Shown here: positions 1 to 8,503 of the stretch, piece by piece
How the letters are laid out: each line of letters begins with the position of its first letter
How positions within the stretch are numbered: position 1 is the first letter of the stretch
Position numbers and translations under genes: made by a program
The notes under the pieces: model-generated
Databases searched by the model: none
The model's input: only the letters and a program-made list of their open reading frames with translations
What the model was told of the DNA's origin: nothing
NCBI GenBank assembly: GCA_002436205.1
Contig: DJKT01000001.1
Coordinates: forward strand, 5,308 to 69,307
DNA length: 64,000 bases
Direction of reading: 5' to 3'
Source: Candidatus Peribacter sp. UBA6535
GTDB lineage: Bacteria > Patescibacteriota > Gracilibacteria > Peribacterales > Peribacteraceae

Positions 1-2349
1 GGTAAGTATCACCCACATGGAGACAGCGCTATCTATGACGCACTTGCTCGTATGGCACAGGATTTTTCGATGCGTCATATGCTCGTTAATGGTCAGGGTA
101 ACTTTGGTTCCATCGATGGAGACAATCCTGCTGCCATGCGATATACCGAGGCGAAGATGCAAAAAATTACGGAGGAGATGTTGCAGGATATCGAAAAAAA
201 TACGGTTCTATTTCGTCCAAACTACGATGGATCGAAAAAAGAACCTTCGGTGTTGCCGACGAAAGTTCCGAACTTACTGCTTAATGGAACAGTCGGTATT
301 GCTGTTGGAATGGCGACAAACATTCCGCCACATAACCTTGGCGAACTTATTGATGCTATCAATCATCTTATCGCAAACCCAGATGCGACAGTCGAAGACC
401 TATTAGAATTTATCCAGGGTCCGGATTTTCCAACGGGAGGTATTGTGTATGACAAAGAAGTATTGAAGCAGGCATATCTTACCGGTCGAGGGTCTGTTGT
501 TGTGCGCGGTAAAGCAGAGATTGAGGAAGGAAAGAATGGGCGCTGGCACATCCGTATTAATGAGCTTCCGTATCAGGTCAATAAATCCAATATGATCGAA
601 AAGATGGCACGTCTTGTTACAGACAAGATCATTGCCGGTATTTCGGATATTCGTGATGAGTCAGATAGAGAAGGTATTCGCATCATGATTGAACTCAAAA
701 AAGACAGCTATCCGCAGAAAGTGCTTAACCAGCTCTTCAAGCACACAGAATTACAGAGTAGCTTTGGTTATAACTGTATCGCTCTCGCTGATGGCTTGCA
801 GCCGCGACTCCTCAACTTGCAGGAGATGTTGCAGATTTTCATCAATCATCGTCGTGAAGTTATTACGCGTCGCGTAACCTACGATCGTGACAGAGCAAAA
901 GAGCGAGCGCACATCTTGGAAGGACTGAAAATTGCTCTTGATGATATCGACAAGGTCATCGAAACCATCAAGAAGAGTGCAGATAAGGACATAGCGAAGG
1001 AAAACCTTATAAAGAAATTTAAGCTCTCTGAGTTGCAGGCAGATGCTATTTTGCAGATGCGTCTACAGACACTTTCGGGTCTTGAGCGTCAGAAAGTAGA
1101 AGACGAACTCGCAGAGAAGCTCAAGTTTATTGCTGAATGTGATGCAATACTCAAAGACAAGAAGAAGATTGATGTTATCGTCGTCGAAGAGATCGCTGCT
1201 ATTAAAGAACGTTTCGCAGAGGAGAGACGAACGACAATAGTCAAACATGCCGTTGGACAGTTCTCTGCAAAAGACACAATCCCGAATTCACCAATGATTG
1301 TGGCTCTTACAACTGGCGGGTACGTTAAGCGTCTGTCTCCAATGCAGTTTAGATCTCAGCAACGTGGTGGTAAGGGGGTTAAGGGAATGACTACTAAAGA
1401 TGAAGATGAGATTCAGACACTGCTCCACGTTATGAACCATGATGACCTGCTCTTCTTTACGAATACTGGTCGTGTCTTTAAGCTTCCGGCTTACGAACTT
1501 CCGCAAGGAAGCCGTATTGCGAAGGGGCAGGCGATTGTGAACTTATTGCAGTTGCAACCGGATGAAGTGATCACTGCGATTCTCAAATCAGACCTCGAAG
1601 ATAAGACGCACCTCTTTATGGTGACAGAGAAGGGAACAGTAAAACGTACCGAGCTTGCACAGTTTGATAATATTCGACGCTCCGGTCTTATCGCACAGAA
1701 AACTATTCCTGGAGACCGTCTCAAATGGGTGCTTGCTACAAGTGGTACAGATGAAATTCTGATTGTGACAAAGAAAGGAAAAGCTATTCGTTTCCCAGAG
1801 GGTGATGTACGAGCGATGGGAAGAGCTGCTGCTGGAGTGCGTGGTATCAAACTTGGAGCAGGAGATATTGTTGTGGAGGCTGGTGAAATTTCTGACTCTA
1901 AAACATCAATGCTTCTTGTGGTGATGGAAAATGGTCTCGGAAAGATGACATCTGTAGAAGAATATCGTTTCCAAGGACGAGGAGGTAGTGGGGTAAAAGC
2001 TGCGCAGTTGACTGCAAAAACTGGAGAGATTGTCGGAGGATGTATTTTGCAAGAAGGTGAAGACGGAGATTTGATTTGTCTTTCCAAGCAAGGTCAGGCT
2101 ATTCGTATGAAACTTTCGGCCATTCCTTCTCGAGGTCGAGCAACACAGGGAGTTATTGTTATGCGTCTTAAATCAAAAGATAAAGTCGCAACAATGAGTG
2201 TGGTAATGGAAGATAAAGAAGGGGAAGAAGCAGTAGCAGAAGCTGCAGGCGAAACACAGGAGGAGGAGCTAGAGGCAATCTTGAAAGAAGAGCGTCGTGT
2301 AAAGCGCGCAGCAACTGCAGGAAAGAAAAAGGCAGCTAAGGAAGAGTAG
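1..2349 (+). CDS. gyrA: DNA gyrase subunit A, 5' truncated by window edge
   Basis: The frame is open from base 1, where it reads [13 protein letters not shown], the quinolone-resistance region of GyrA; about 74 N-terminal residues lie outside the window. The positions matching E. coli Ser83 and Asp87 are Ser and Asp (wild type). The DNA-cleaving tyrosine is in AAMRYTE at bases 142-144. The C-terminal beta-pinwheel follows, with the GyrA box QRGGKGVKG near bases 1357-1385, which marks it as gyrase rather than topoisomerase IV. The tail is Lys/Ala/Glu-rich. It nicks, passes and reseals DNA with GyrB to introduce negative supercoils. Confidence 0.97.
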   Translation, partial: GKYHPHGDSAIYDALARMAQDFSMRHMLVNGQGNFGSIDGDNPAAMRYTEAKMQKITEEMLQDIEKNTVLFRPNYDGSKKEPSVLPTKVPNLLLNGTVGIAVGMATNIPPHNLGELIDAINHLIANPDATVEDLLEFIQGPDFPTGGIVYDKEVLKQAYLTGRGSVVVRGKAEIEEGKNGRWHIRINELPYQVNKSNMIEKMARLVTDKIIAGISDIRDESDREGIRIMIELKKDSYPQKVLNQLFKHTELQSSFGYNCIALADGLQPRLLNLQEMLQIFINHRREVITRRVTYDRDRAKERAHILEGLKIALDDIDKVIETIKKSADKDIAKENLIKKFKLSELQADAILQMRLQTLSGLERQKVEDELAEKLKFIAECDAILKDKKKIDVIVVEEIAAIKERFAEERRTTIVKHAVGQFSAKDTIPNSPMIVALTTGGYVKRLSPMQFRSQQRGGKGVKGMTTKDEDEIQTLLHVMNHDDLLFFTNTGRVFKLPAYELPQGSRIAKGQAIVNLLQLQPDEVITAILKSDLEDKTHLFMVTEKGTVKRTELAQFDNIRRSGLIAQKTIPGDRLKWVLATSGTDEILIVTKKGKAIRFPEGDVRAMGRAAAGVRGIKLGAGDIVVEAGEISDSKTSMLLVVMENGLGKMTSVEEYRFQGRGGSGVKAAQLTAKTGEIVGGCILQEGEDGDLICLSKQGQAIRMKLSAIPSRGRATQGVIVMRLKSKDKVATMSVVMEDKEGEEAVAEAAGETQEEELEAILKEERRVKRAATAGKKKAAKEE

Positions 2350-2371
2350 TGTAAGTTCTTGTGCATATTTC

Positions 2372-2399
2372 TTGCATCCAAGCTCAAATTCCCTAAACT
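2372..2399 (+). promoter_or_regulatory. Putative promoter of rpmE
   Basis: TTGCAT, a 16-bp spacer and TAAACT end 10 nt before the rpmE ATG. There is no Shine-Dalgarno, so the mRNA would start at or next to the start codon. Confidence 0.4.
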
Positions 2400-2409
2400 C
2401 AGCTCGCTT

Positions 2410-2631
2410 ATGAAAACCGGAATCCACCCAGAAATTCATCAGAAGGCCAAAATTACCTGTTCTTCCTGTAATGAGATCTATGAGATCCCAACGACTGTTG
2501 AGGAGATCACGGTGGAAAAGTGCCGAAATTGCCACCCTGTTTACACTGGTAAGGAGCAACAGGCTGCTACAGGAGGCCGTGTAGAGCGATTCCGCAAGAG
2601 GATGGCTAAGGCCAAAAAGGAGGAGAAATAG
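2410..2631 (+). CDS. rpmE: 50S ribosomal protein L31 (zinc-binding form)
   Basis: The 73-aa product starts MKTGIHPEIHQ, a standard bL31 opening, so the ATG at 2410 is preferred over an in-frame upstream ATG at 2359. Two CxxC pairs (CSSC and CRNC) mark the zinc-binding C+ form. The HPVYTGKEQ block is conserved in the family, and the C-terminus is basic with a Lys-rich tail. It lies between gyrA and hrcA on the same strand. No Shine-Dalgarno precedes it. Confidence 0.93.
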   Translation: MKTGIHPEIHQKAKITCSSCNEIYEIPTTVEEITVEKCRNCHPVYTGKEQQAATGGRVERFRKRMAKAKKEEK

Positions 2632-2635
2632 GCAG

Positions 2636-2665
2636 ATAGCACTCAAGCCAAAAGACTGCTAAAAT
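2636..2665 (+). promoter_or_regulatory. CIRCE operator overlapping the hrcA -10 box
   Basis: ATAGCACTC, 9 bp, GACTGCTAA (2636-2662) matches the CIRCE consensus TTAGCACTC-N9-GAGTGCTAA at 16 of 18 arm positions. The right arm overlaps the -10 box TAAAAT (2660-2665), which ends 6 nt before the hrcA ATG. HrcA bound here would block its own promoter. Confidence 0.85.
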
Positions 2666-2671
2666 ATACAT

Positions 2672-3382
2672 ATGAACGAACGTCAATCTCGGCTTCTAGA
2701 GGCCATAATCGACCAGTTTATCCTGAGCGCTTCCCCGGTAGGGAGCAAGAAGCTTTTGGAGTCTGGAGCGTTTGCCTGTAGCAGCGCGACGATTCGTAAT
2801 GAGATGGGTCAGTTAGAGGATGAGGGATACCTTGAGCAGCCCCATGTGTCTGCCGGTCGTATTCCTACAGCTCATGGATATAGGATGTATGTTCGAGAGC
2901 ACATGAAGCCAACGCAGCATGAGGCAATTGTGCGTAAACGTTTTGCGACACTGAAAGATCAATATCTTATGAAGAAAGATCAGGAGAAAGCGTACGAGGG
3001 AGTGGCATTGCTTACCCATATGATTCCAAACATTGCCTTTGCTACTGTGCCGCATAAAGAGCGTGTGTATTACCTGGGCTTAAGTAATGTGCTGAAGCAA
3101 CCGGAAGTACAGGCAGATCCCGTACTCGCTTCGGGAATTGCTGAGGTACTGGAAGAGCATCTGACAACGATGCTTGAAGCAATAGAAGTTGACGATCAAA
3201 TTCGATACTACATTGGTGAAGAAAACATCCTCGAACAGATTCATAGCTGTAGTCTTATGGTAACGACCTATCAGATGCGTGATTACGAAGGAGTAATAGG
3301 TATACTGGGTCCAATGCGTATGGACTACGGCTACAATACTGTGGCACTTGATTTAATATCTGACATGATTCGATCTGCATAA
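2672..3382 (+). CDS. hrcA: Heat-inducible transcription repressor HrcA
   Basis: The 236-aa protein has an N-terminal winged helix (RQSRLLEAIIDQFI, then SSATIRNEMGQLEDEGYLEQPH) and the family signature HVSAGRIPTAHGYRMYV near residues 62-78. A GAF-like C-terminal part ends with GVIGILGPMRMDYGYN. It is shorter than typical HrcA (about 340 aa), mainly in the middle region. HrcA represses chaperone genes by binding CIRCE, and a good CIRCE sits directly upstream, so autoregulation is likely. The next gene begins at the base after its stop codon, suggesting cotranscription with the secretion-type ATPase. No groEL or dnaK is in the window. Confidence 0.93.
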   Translation: MNERQSRLLEAIIDQFILSASPVGSKKLLESGAFACSSATIRNEMGQLEDEGYLEQPHVSAGRIPTAHGYRMYVREHMKPTQHEAIVRKRFATLKDQYLMKKDQEKAYEGVALLTHMIPNIAFATVPHKERVYYLGLSNVLKQPEVQADPVLASGIAEVLEEHLTTMLEAIEVDDQIRYYIGEENILEQIHSCSLMVTTYQMRDYEGVIGILGPMRMDYGYNTVALDLISDMIRSA

Positions 3383-6061
3383 GTGAAAGAAACACTCCTC
3401 TATATTCGCGCACCAAAAGAAAATGAAGAACGCGGTCCCTTGTATGCGGAGCCAGCTATTGCTGCTATGCATTCTCTAAAAGGAAAAGATGTACCGGTTT
3501 CTTTGGAGATGGGTATGGGGCGTGACGGAAAGATCGGATTCTTTGTGAGGGCTGCTAGAGGAGCGGTACGTTTAACGGAGTCTCAGCTCTATGCACAATA
3601 TCCGGAGATCGACATTGAGTATCTCACCGAAGATCCGTTTGATCTGCAGGAAGGAGAACAGGTAGTCAGTGTAGACTTGGTTCTTACAGATCCGGAAGTG
3701 TTCCCTATCAAACGTCATCCGCAGTTTGATGACATGCTTACTCGTGTAAATGTTGACCCTATTGCCGGTATTACTTCGACACTTGCACACTACAGTGTAC
3801 CGGGGATGCGCGGCCACGTGGGCATTATTATGAAGCCACTTACCGGGAGTTTCCGCAGGAGATCTCTGCGGTTTTTACCACTGCTTTCTAGGGGGCTTGC
3901 TTCTATTTCTGTACGACATGCGAAGTTCTTTACGCAAATGCAACTAGCACGAGGATGGCGTCGCCTCGTATACTTTCCCGTTGCATTTTTCTTAGGAGGA
4001 TTCCGTGCGTGGCCCGGGGTAGCGAAGTTTGCAGGCAAAAGTTTGGCTGCTATCGAAACAGAGTCGTATGATCCTGATTTGCAAGAAGAACAGCAGGCAT
4101 CTATGCGGTCTCATGATAGAGAAGATCCAATATCTGCTGCTGCAGATAAGGTCAATCGACTGATGTTTACGTGCAATATTCGCATCAGTGTTATTGCTCC
4201 TGCGGGGCAGCTGGAAGAAGCAAAAGACAAACTACAGGAGATTGCCGGAAGTTTCCGGCAGTTTGCATTACCACAGTGCAATGCCTTTGTCGTTGGGAAG
4301 GCTAAGATCTCTTCGTTGGTTTCTCATAGCATGCAGACGAAGCCGTATATTCTTTCTGTGGAAGAAATTGCAACGATGTGGCATATGCCAACCATTCTTG
4401 TACAGACACCAAACATTGACTGGGTTGTTAGCAAGAAGCTGGAACCACCCAATAATCTTCCTCTGGCAGATAAAGAGAAGGATCTTACCGTGCTTGGAGA
4501 AGCGGTATTTCGTGGTCAGCGTCATACGTTTGGTATTCGACCGGATGACCGCCGTCGTCATATCTATACCATTGGAAAAACAGGTATGGGTAAATCTACA
4601 TTGCTCGAGAATATGGTGTATTCCGATATTCATTCTGGTAAAGGGATTGCAGTTATCGATCCTCATGGAGATTTGATTGATGCTATCTTGAAGTTTATCC
4701 CCAAAGAGAGGAGCAATGATGTTATTCTCTTCGATCCATCTGATACGGAGTATCCATTGTCGTTTAATGTTTTAGATTGTGCAGATAAAGATCAGCGAGT
4801 CCTTGTGGCTTCGGGTTTGATGAGTGTGTTTACGAAGCTGTGGCCTGATGCATTCTCTGGAAGAATGGAACACATCCTGCGCAACACATTACTCGCACTT
4901 CTCGAAGCAGAAGGACAGTCGATGCTTGGCATCATGCGTATCTTTGCAGACGACGCGTACCGTGAAAAGATTGTCGAAAAGGTATCGGACCCAATGGTCA
5001 AAAGCTTCTGGGTGGATGAGTACGCGGGATGGTCTGATAAATACAGAACAGAAGCGGTTGCCGCTATCCAAAACAAGATTGGTCAGTTGCTTTCCACTCC
5101 ATTGATTCGCAATATTGTTGGGCAAGTTAAAAGCCGCCTTGATGTGCGTCATGCAATGGACACAGGCAAAATCATTCTCGTGAATCTTAGTAAAGGAAAG
5201 TTGGGAGAAGATACATCAGCATTTATTGGATCGATGCTTGTTACGAAGTTTCAGATCGATGCAATGAGTCGTGCGGATATCCCCGAGGAAGAGAGGCGTG
5301 ACTTTTACCTCTACGTGGATGAGTTCCAGAACTTCGCAACAGAAAGCTTTGCGACTATTCTCTCTGAGGCGAGAAAGTACCGACTCAATCTTACAATGGC
5401 GAACCAGTATGTGGCACAGCTGCTTATTGGGGATAACAATACCAAGCTGCGGGATGCGGTGTTTGGAAACGTCGGAACACTCATTAGCTTCCAAGTAGGT
5501 TCTGACGATGCAGAAGTTTTGAGTTTGCAGTTTGAAGAGACGGTAATGCCCAAAGATATTCTTAGTCTCCCGAAGTATCACGCGTATTCTCGATTGATGG
5601 TGGATGGAATGACAAACTTACCGTTTTCTGTCAGCACACTTCCACCTCCGAAATTCGAGCAAGATGCAGGACGCACAGAAGTTATTCGCAAGCTTTCCCG
5701 TGAGCGATATGCTGAGAAGCGTGAGATTGTAGAAGACAAGGTGAATCGCTGGGCGGCGCAGGCAGCTGAAGGAAAGACGGAGGCAAAGCAAGTAGCAAAA
5801 GCAAAAGAGAAAGAAGAAGAGGAGATCAAAAAAGCACGCAAGAAGGGGATGAAGCTGGAGGAGTATCGTGCGTGGCGTGACCGGGAGATGTGGCTCAATG
5901 ATTTTAATATGCTTCGCAAACAGCAGCTCTTGGAGAACAATCTCTCAGATAAGCAGAAGAGTGATATGGCAGAACTCGAAAAGAAACTTGCAGATACTGG
6001 TGGTGTACCGGAAATCAGCAAGACACTTCAAGCAGAAATTGATAAGAAGAAGAAAAATTAG
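3383..6061 (+). CDS. TraD/VirD4-like type IV secretion ATPase, membrane-anchored
   Basis: The 892-aa protein starts with GTG directly after hrcA. The N-terminal 200 residues form the region usual in CPR homologues, ending in a hydrophobic stretch (VYFPVAFFLGG). A FtsK/TraD-type motor domain follows, with Walker A GKTGMGKST near residue 398 and a Walker B-like YLYVDEFQNF near residue 644. The C-terminal about 120 residues are charged and coiled-coil-like (EEEEIKKARKKG). The family couples ATP hydrolysis to DNA or protein movement in type IV secretion or competence systems. Its role here, with the PrgI and TraC-like genes at 53-54 kb, is inferred. The stop overlaps the convergent gene by 4 bp (TTAG). 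Confidence 0.82.
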   Translation: MKETLLYIRAPKENEERGPLYAEPAIAAMHSLKGKDVPVSLEMGMGRDGKIGFFVRAARGAVRLTESQLYAQYPEIDIEYLTEDPFDLQEGEQVVSVDLVLTDPEVFPIKRHPQFDDMLTRVNVDPIAGITSTLAHYSVPGMRGHVGIIMKPLTGSFRRRSLRFLPLLSRGLASISVRHAKFFTQMQLARGWRRLVYFPVAFFLGGFRAWPGVAKFAGKSLAAIETESYDPDLQEEQQASMRSHDREDPISAAADKVNRLMFTCNIRISVIAPAGQLEEAKDKLQEIAGSFRQFALPQCNAFVVGKAKISSLVSHSMQTKPYILSVEEIATMWHMPTILVQTPNIDWVVSKKLEPPNNLPLADKEKDLTVLGEAVFRGQRHTFGIRPDDRRRHIYTIGKTGMGKSTLLENMVYSDIHSGKGIAVIDPHGDLIDAILKFIPKERSNDVILFDPSDTEYPLSFNVLDCADKDQRVLVASGLMSVFTKLWPDAFSGRMEHILRNTLLALLEAEGQSMLGIMRIFADDAYREKIVEKVSDPMVKSFWVDEYAGWSDKYRTEAVAAIQNKIGQLLSTPLIRNIVGQVKSRLDVRHAMDTGKIILVNLSKGKLGEDTSAFIGSMLVTKFQIDAMSRADIPEEERRDFYLYVDEFQNFATESFATILSEARKYRLNLTMANQYVAQLLIGDNNTKLRDAVFGNVGTLISFQVGSDDAEVLSLQFEETVMPKDILSLPKYHAYSRLMVDGMTNLPFSVSTLPPPKFEQDAGRTEVIRKLSRERYAEKREIVEDKVNRWAAQAAEGKTEAKQVAKAKEKEEEEIKKARKKGMKLEEYRAWRDREMWLNDFNMLRKQQLLENNLSDKQKSDMAELEKKLADTGGVPEISKTLQAEIDKKKKN

Positions 6062-6450
6062 TTTTCGTATGTGCGTGGCTGTCCGTAGTCGCACGTTTGG
6101 TGGTAGGTTCTTGGTGCAATGCCACGCTTATAATCATCCAGCTGGCAGTCGGAGTAATTCAGATTTCCTCCGAATGATGAGACTCTTCTGTAGTAGTTTT
6201 TAGGTGTTCCTCCTCCAGGGTGATTGTCTGGACGGTTTGCATCGACGTACGAGTAGACTACGCAGTCTCCCCAGGAGTTTTTGATCTTACATTCAAAGCC
6301 TGGGTAGCGAGTCACGTCCAAACCGCGGTAGGGGTTATCAAACCGTAGTACTCTTGGCACCCAATCCCAGTTCATAGCATACGCAGGAGTGGGGGCAGCA
6401 AGGCTTGCTACGCAGAGCAAACTAGCCAAAAATGAAGGAAACCGCTTCAT
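6058..6450 (-). CDS. Small secreted protein with YPGxxC motif
   Basis: The 130-aa product starts MKRFPSFLASLLCVASL and has a signal peptide cleaved after PAYA. The mature part is rich in Tyr, Asn and Asp and contains RYPGFECKIKNSWGDC. The same YPG-aromatic-x-C...G-x-C pattern occurs in the protein at 7057-7602, so the two are distant paralogues. No known domain is recognised. A TAGGAT box lies 10 nt upstream. The stop overlaps that of the convergent ATPase gene. Confidence 0.7.
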   Translation of the reverse strand: MKRFPSFLASLLCVASLAAPTPAYAMNWDWVPRVLRFDNPYRGLDVTRYPGFECKIKNSWGDCVVYSYVDANRPDNHPGGGTPKNYYRRVSSFGGNLNYSDCQLDDYKRGIAPRTYHQTCDYGQPRTYEN

Positions 6451-6485
6451 ATAGCGCAATATCCTAATTTCTGGGGTTTAGTCTG

Positions 6486-6953
6486 TCAACGAACTAGCGC
6501 TTCTTTTTGGAGTACGAGATTTCGCTGATAGGCGCAGTTTTTGCTACACGCGCGGCAATTCATCGATTCAATACACCGTGCACACATCATTCCAGGCTTT
6601 TGACAGTGTTCACAGGTGATACAGCGGTCTCCTGGGTCTCCACAGTGTGGACAGAGCCCGTAGCGCTCTGAGGGCTTCATCTCTTCATTTACGGCTACTC
6701 TGTGGTCGAATACGAAGCATTCGCCATTCCAGTTACAATGAGGCCTCTCCTTCATATATCGAAGGATGCCACCTTCAAGCTGAAAGACGTTTTCGTATCC
6801 TTGACGCTCCATCTCCAGACAAGCTTTTTCACACCGAATTCCTCCTGTGCAGTACATCAGTACTTTCTTATCCTTAGGGATACCGGAATTCTCTACGTAG
6901 TCAGAGAATTCTTGAAAGGTCTGAATTCGCGGGTCTATTGCTCCTTCAAACAT
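6486..6953 (-). pseudogene. trhO: 5'-truncated tRNA uridine(34) hydroxylase TrhO (rhodanese part only)
   Basis: The 155-aa frame encodes the rhodanese C-terminal half of TrhO/YceA: GAIDPRIQTFQEF, active-site loop YCTGGIRCEKA, QLEGGILRYM, GECFVFDHRVAV, then a Cys-rich tail (about ten Cys in CxxC pairs). Homology continues upstream of the first ATG as SDDYETEIG, but a TGA 17 codons upstream closes the frame. A terminator at 7010-7031 then leaves no room for the usual N-terminal domain of about 120 aa. The catalytic cysteine is intact, so a stand-alone rhodanese is possible, but decay of a full-length gene is more likely. Confidence 0.72.
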
Positions 6954-7009
6954 GCCAATTTCTGTTTCGTAATCATCCGAAGTGCTTTTTGGAAAGTATC
7001 TTCTTCAGT

Positions 7010-7031
7010 AAAAAAAGCCCCCGAAGGGACT
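7010..7031 (-). terminator. Rho-independent terminator
   Basis: On the minus strand, AGTCCC-TTCG-GGGGCT is followed by seven T. It ends the transcript of the 7057-7602 gene. The other strand also has a T-run, so it may work both ways. Confidence 0.8.
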
Positions 7032-7056
7032 CTTTTTACAACCTTCCTCAGTCTAA

Positions 7057-7602
7057 TCAGTATCGAATGTTGGTGGAGCTGCAGTCACCGCCTGTACAAA
7101 TGTAGCGGGTGTGCTCGTACTCTTCGTAATAGTTACTGTTATTATTGTGGCGTCTTCGACCACCATGGTAATAGTCATTATCACTTTGGTAGCGGTATTT
7201 TCGGTAGGTGTCGTCTTCTTCATCGAAGTACCATTGCCACGTTCCATCTTTGTATCGATCACCTTTGTTGTAGTATCGGAAGAAATCGTCTTTATCATCG
7301 AGGTAGTCGTTGTCGTCGTCTTCATTTTCAAATAGATATGCACGGTAGTAATTGTTTCGATTGTTGTAACGATTATCCCAAGTATGTCGATTCGTTGACT
7401 GTGCATTGTACATACTCCTAAATGGATAGGTTTGTGGACTAAAGAAGTATGGGTTTTGCACTTGTCTGTTTAAACAAGAACCCGCGATGTCTCTGTAGTG
7501 GCAGGTGTAGCCTGGATAGTAACTGGCTGCTTCTATAGTGGTAGGCAGAAGTGCAGCGCAGATGATTGCACTGAAAGCGAGGATTGGGAGAAGTTTCTTC
7601 TT
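7057..7602 (-). CDS. Secreted Tyr/Asp/Asn-rich protein with YPGxxC motif
   Basis: Starting at GTG 7602, the 181-aa product has a classic signal peptide (KKKLLPILAFSAII, cleavage near IEA). The mature part opens YYPGYTCHYRDIAGSC, like the protein at 6058-6450, and continues into a hydrophilic Tyr/Asp/Asn/Arg-rich region. A longer in-frame ATG start at 7665 is possible, preceded by CTAACT 6 nt upstream, but gives an unusually long n-region. No known family is recognised; probably exported and surface-exposed. Confidence 0.6.
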   Translation of the reverse strand, partial: KKKLLPILAFSAIICAALLPTTIEAASYYPGYTCHYRDIAGSCLNRQVQNPYFFSPQTYPFRSMYNAQSTNRHTWDNRYNNRNNYYRAYLFENEDDDNDYLDDKDDFFRYYNKGDRYKDGTWQWYFDEEDDTYRKYRYQSDNDYYHGGRRRHNNNSNYYEEYEHTRYICTGGDCSSTNIRY

Positions 7603-7732
7603 CACCCCACTACGCCCTGCGGGCTTCGAGGGGCAAGTCTTTACTGTGATGCGAGATGCAGTCATTGGAAAAGTTAGGAAAGGGGAGTAGCGTACTGCGG
7701 TAGAATTTTTTTGGCAATAGTGTGCTGAATAC

Positions 7733-7758
7733 AAAAAAAGATCGATACAGGATCGACC
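7733..7758 (-). terminator. Terminator of a minus-strand transcript
   Basis: On the minus strand GGTCGAT, loop cctgt, ATCGATC (one G-U pair) is followed by seven T. No minus-strand protein gene ends here, so it would terminate the non-coding transcript from the region above it. Confidence 0.65.
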
Positions 7759-8375
7759 TTTTTGTGTTTGTGTTTCTCGGGTGACTATCAGAACCTAAGG
7801 GTTGAAAGTTGGCTCTGAGTCGGTAGAGAAGAAGTGAGAGCAGGCACTCTCGACTTCCTGCCAAGCTACGGTCACTTATGTATACTCGCGACCAGACGAG
7901 TCCTCTTTAAGCAGATTCCAAGACAAGGGTTGCCCCAAGGGAATCAAAGAGAATTAGGAGTGCATCATTCGAATTCGCCTAAGATTTCGGTGATGTCTAC
8001 GCTTAGCAGAGAGGGCGCTCAGCACGAGTGGCGCGACCACGCTCTTGCCACGCTAGCAAAAGGGTGATTGGACGGGAAGAACGTACGCCGAGACGACAGC
8101 ACCGAGCGATCTCTCTGCGGGTATCTGTGGTGTGAAGGATCAAAATCAAGTCGGGACACTGGTGCTCTGTTTGTTTCTGTTTTGACTCCTTGTGTGTTTG
8201 TTTTTGGTCGGAGTCCCGACTGGTGCTCCTATTTGGGGAGCGAGAGGGCAGTCCCTTAAGGGGGACAACGGCTGATGGACTTAGACCTCTTCGCGAGGTA
8301 AGGATCTGCATTAGCAAATCATCACATCGTACCGCAGGGAGGATATTGCGCAACTTTTCTAGGTCGCGTAAGAAA
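7733..8375 (-). ncRNA. Large structured non-coding RNA candidate, class unknown
   Basis: These 640 bp hold no convincing gene but many nested inverted repeats. TCCTCTTT(7901)...GATTCC(7914)/GGAATC(7940)...AAAGAG...AGGA(7956) form one stem. GCAGAGAG(8006) pairs with CTCTCTGC(8111). AGTCGG(8149)/CCGACT(8216) stacks directly on GACTCC(8184)/GGAGTC(8210). Hairpins lie at 8225-8241, 8251-8266 and 8285-8299. ACTGGTGCTC occurs at 8158 and 8219. The minus strand is favoured by the terminator at 7733-7758 and by a duplicated TAGAAT/TAGAGT-bearing upstream region. I found no RNase P, tmRNA, SRP or 6S hallmarks on either strand. Confidence 0.45.
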
Positions 8376-8479
8376 GGGAATTATTCTATGGATACAAAAT
8401 TTATACAATAATTTACATTGCTTAAAACAGCATTACAGAAAGGATAACTCTATGTATGAATACAAAATTTGTACAAATT
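8371..8479. repeat. Direct duplication of about 40 bp (8371-8409, 8437-8479)
   Basis: Both copies read AGAAAGG, an AT-rich stretch with ATG, then ATACAAAATTT and (A/G)TACAA. On the minus strand each offers a TTGTA(T/C) and a TAGAAT/TAGAGT hexamer, so they may be tandem promoters for the ncRNA. On the plus strand each encodes a short peptide start, M(D/N)TKF(I/V)Q; the first stops after 7 codons. Confidence 0.55.
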
Positions 8480-8503
8480 AACATACCATGTCACATTCGT
8501 CTT

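Noticed and set aside
1..2349. Replication origin near gyrA
   Set aside because: No dnaA, dnaN, DnaA-box cluster or AT-rich unwinding stretch is visible beside it.
7834..8411. Short open frames of 60-115 codons on both strands in the 7.7-8.5 kb gap
   Set aside because: They overlap each other, have no family resemblance, are rich in Arg/Ser/Cys as expected of random frames, and the DNA is dominated by inverted repeats better explained by RNA structure.
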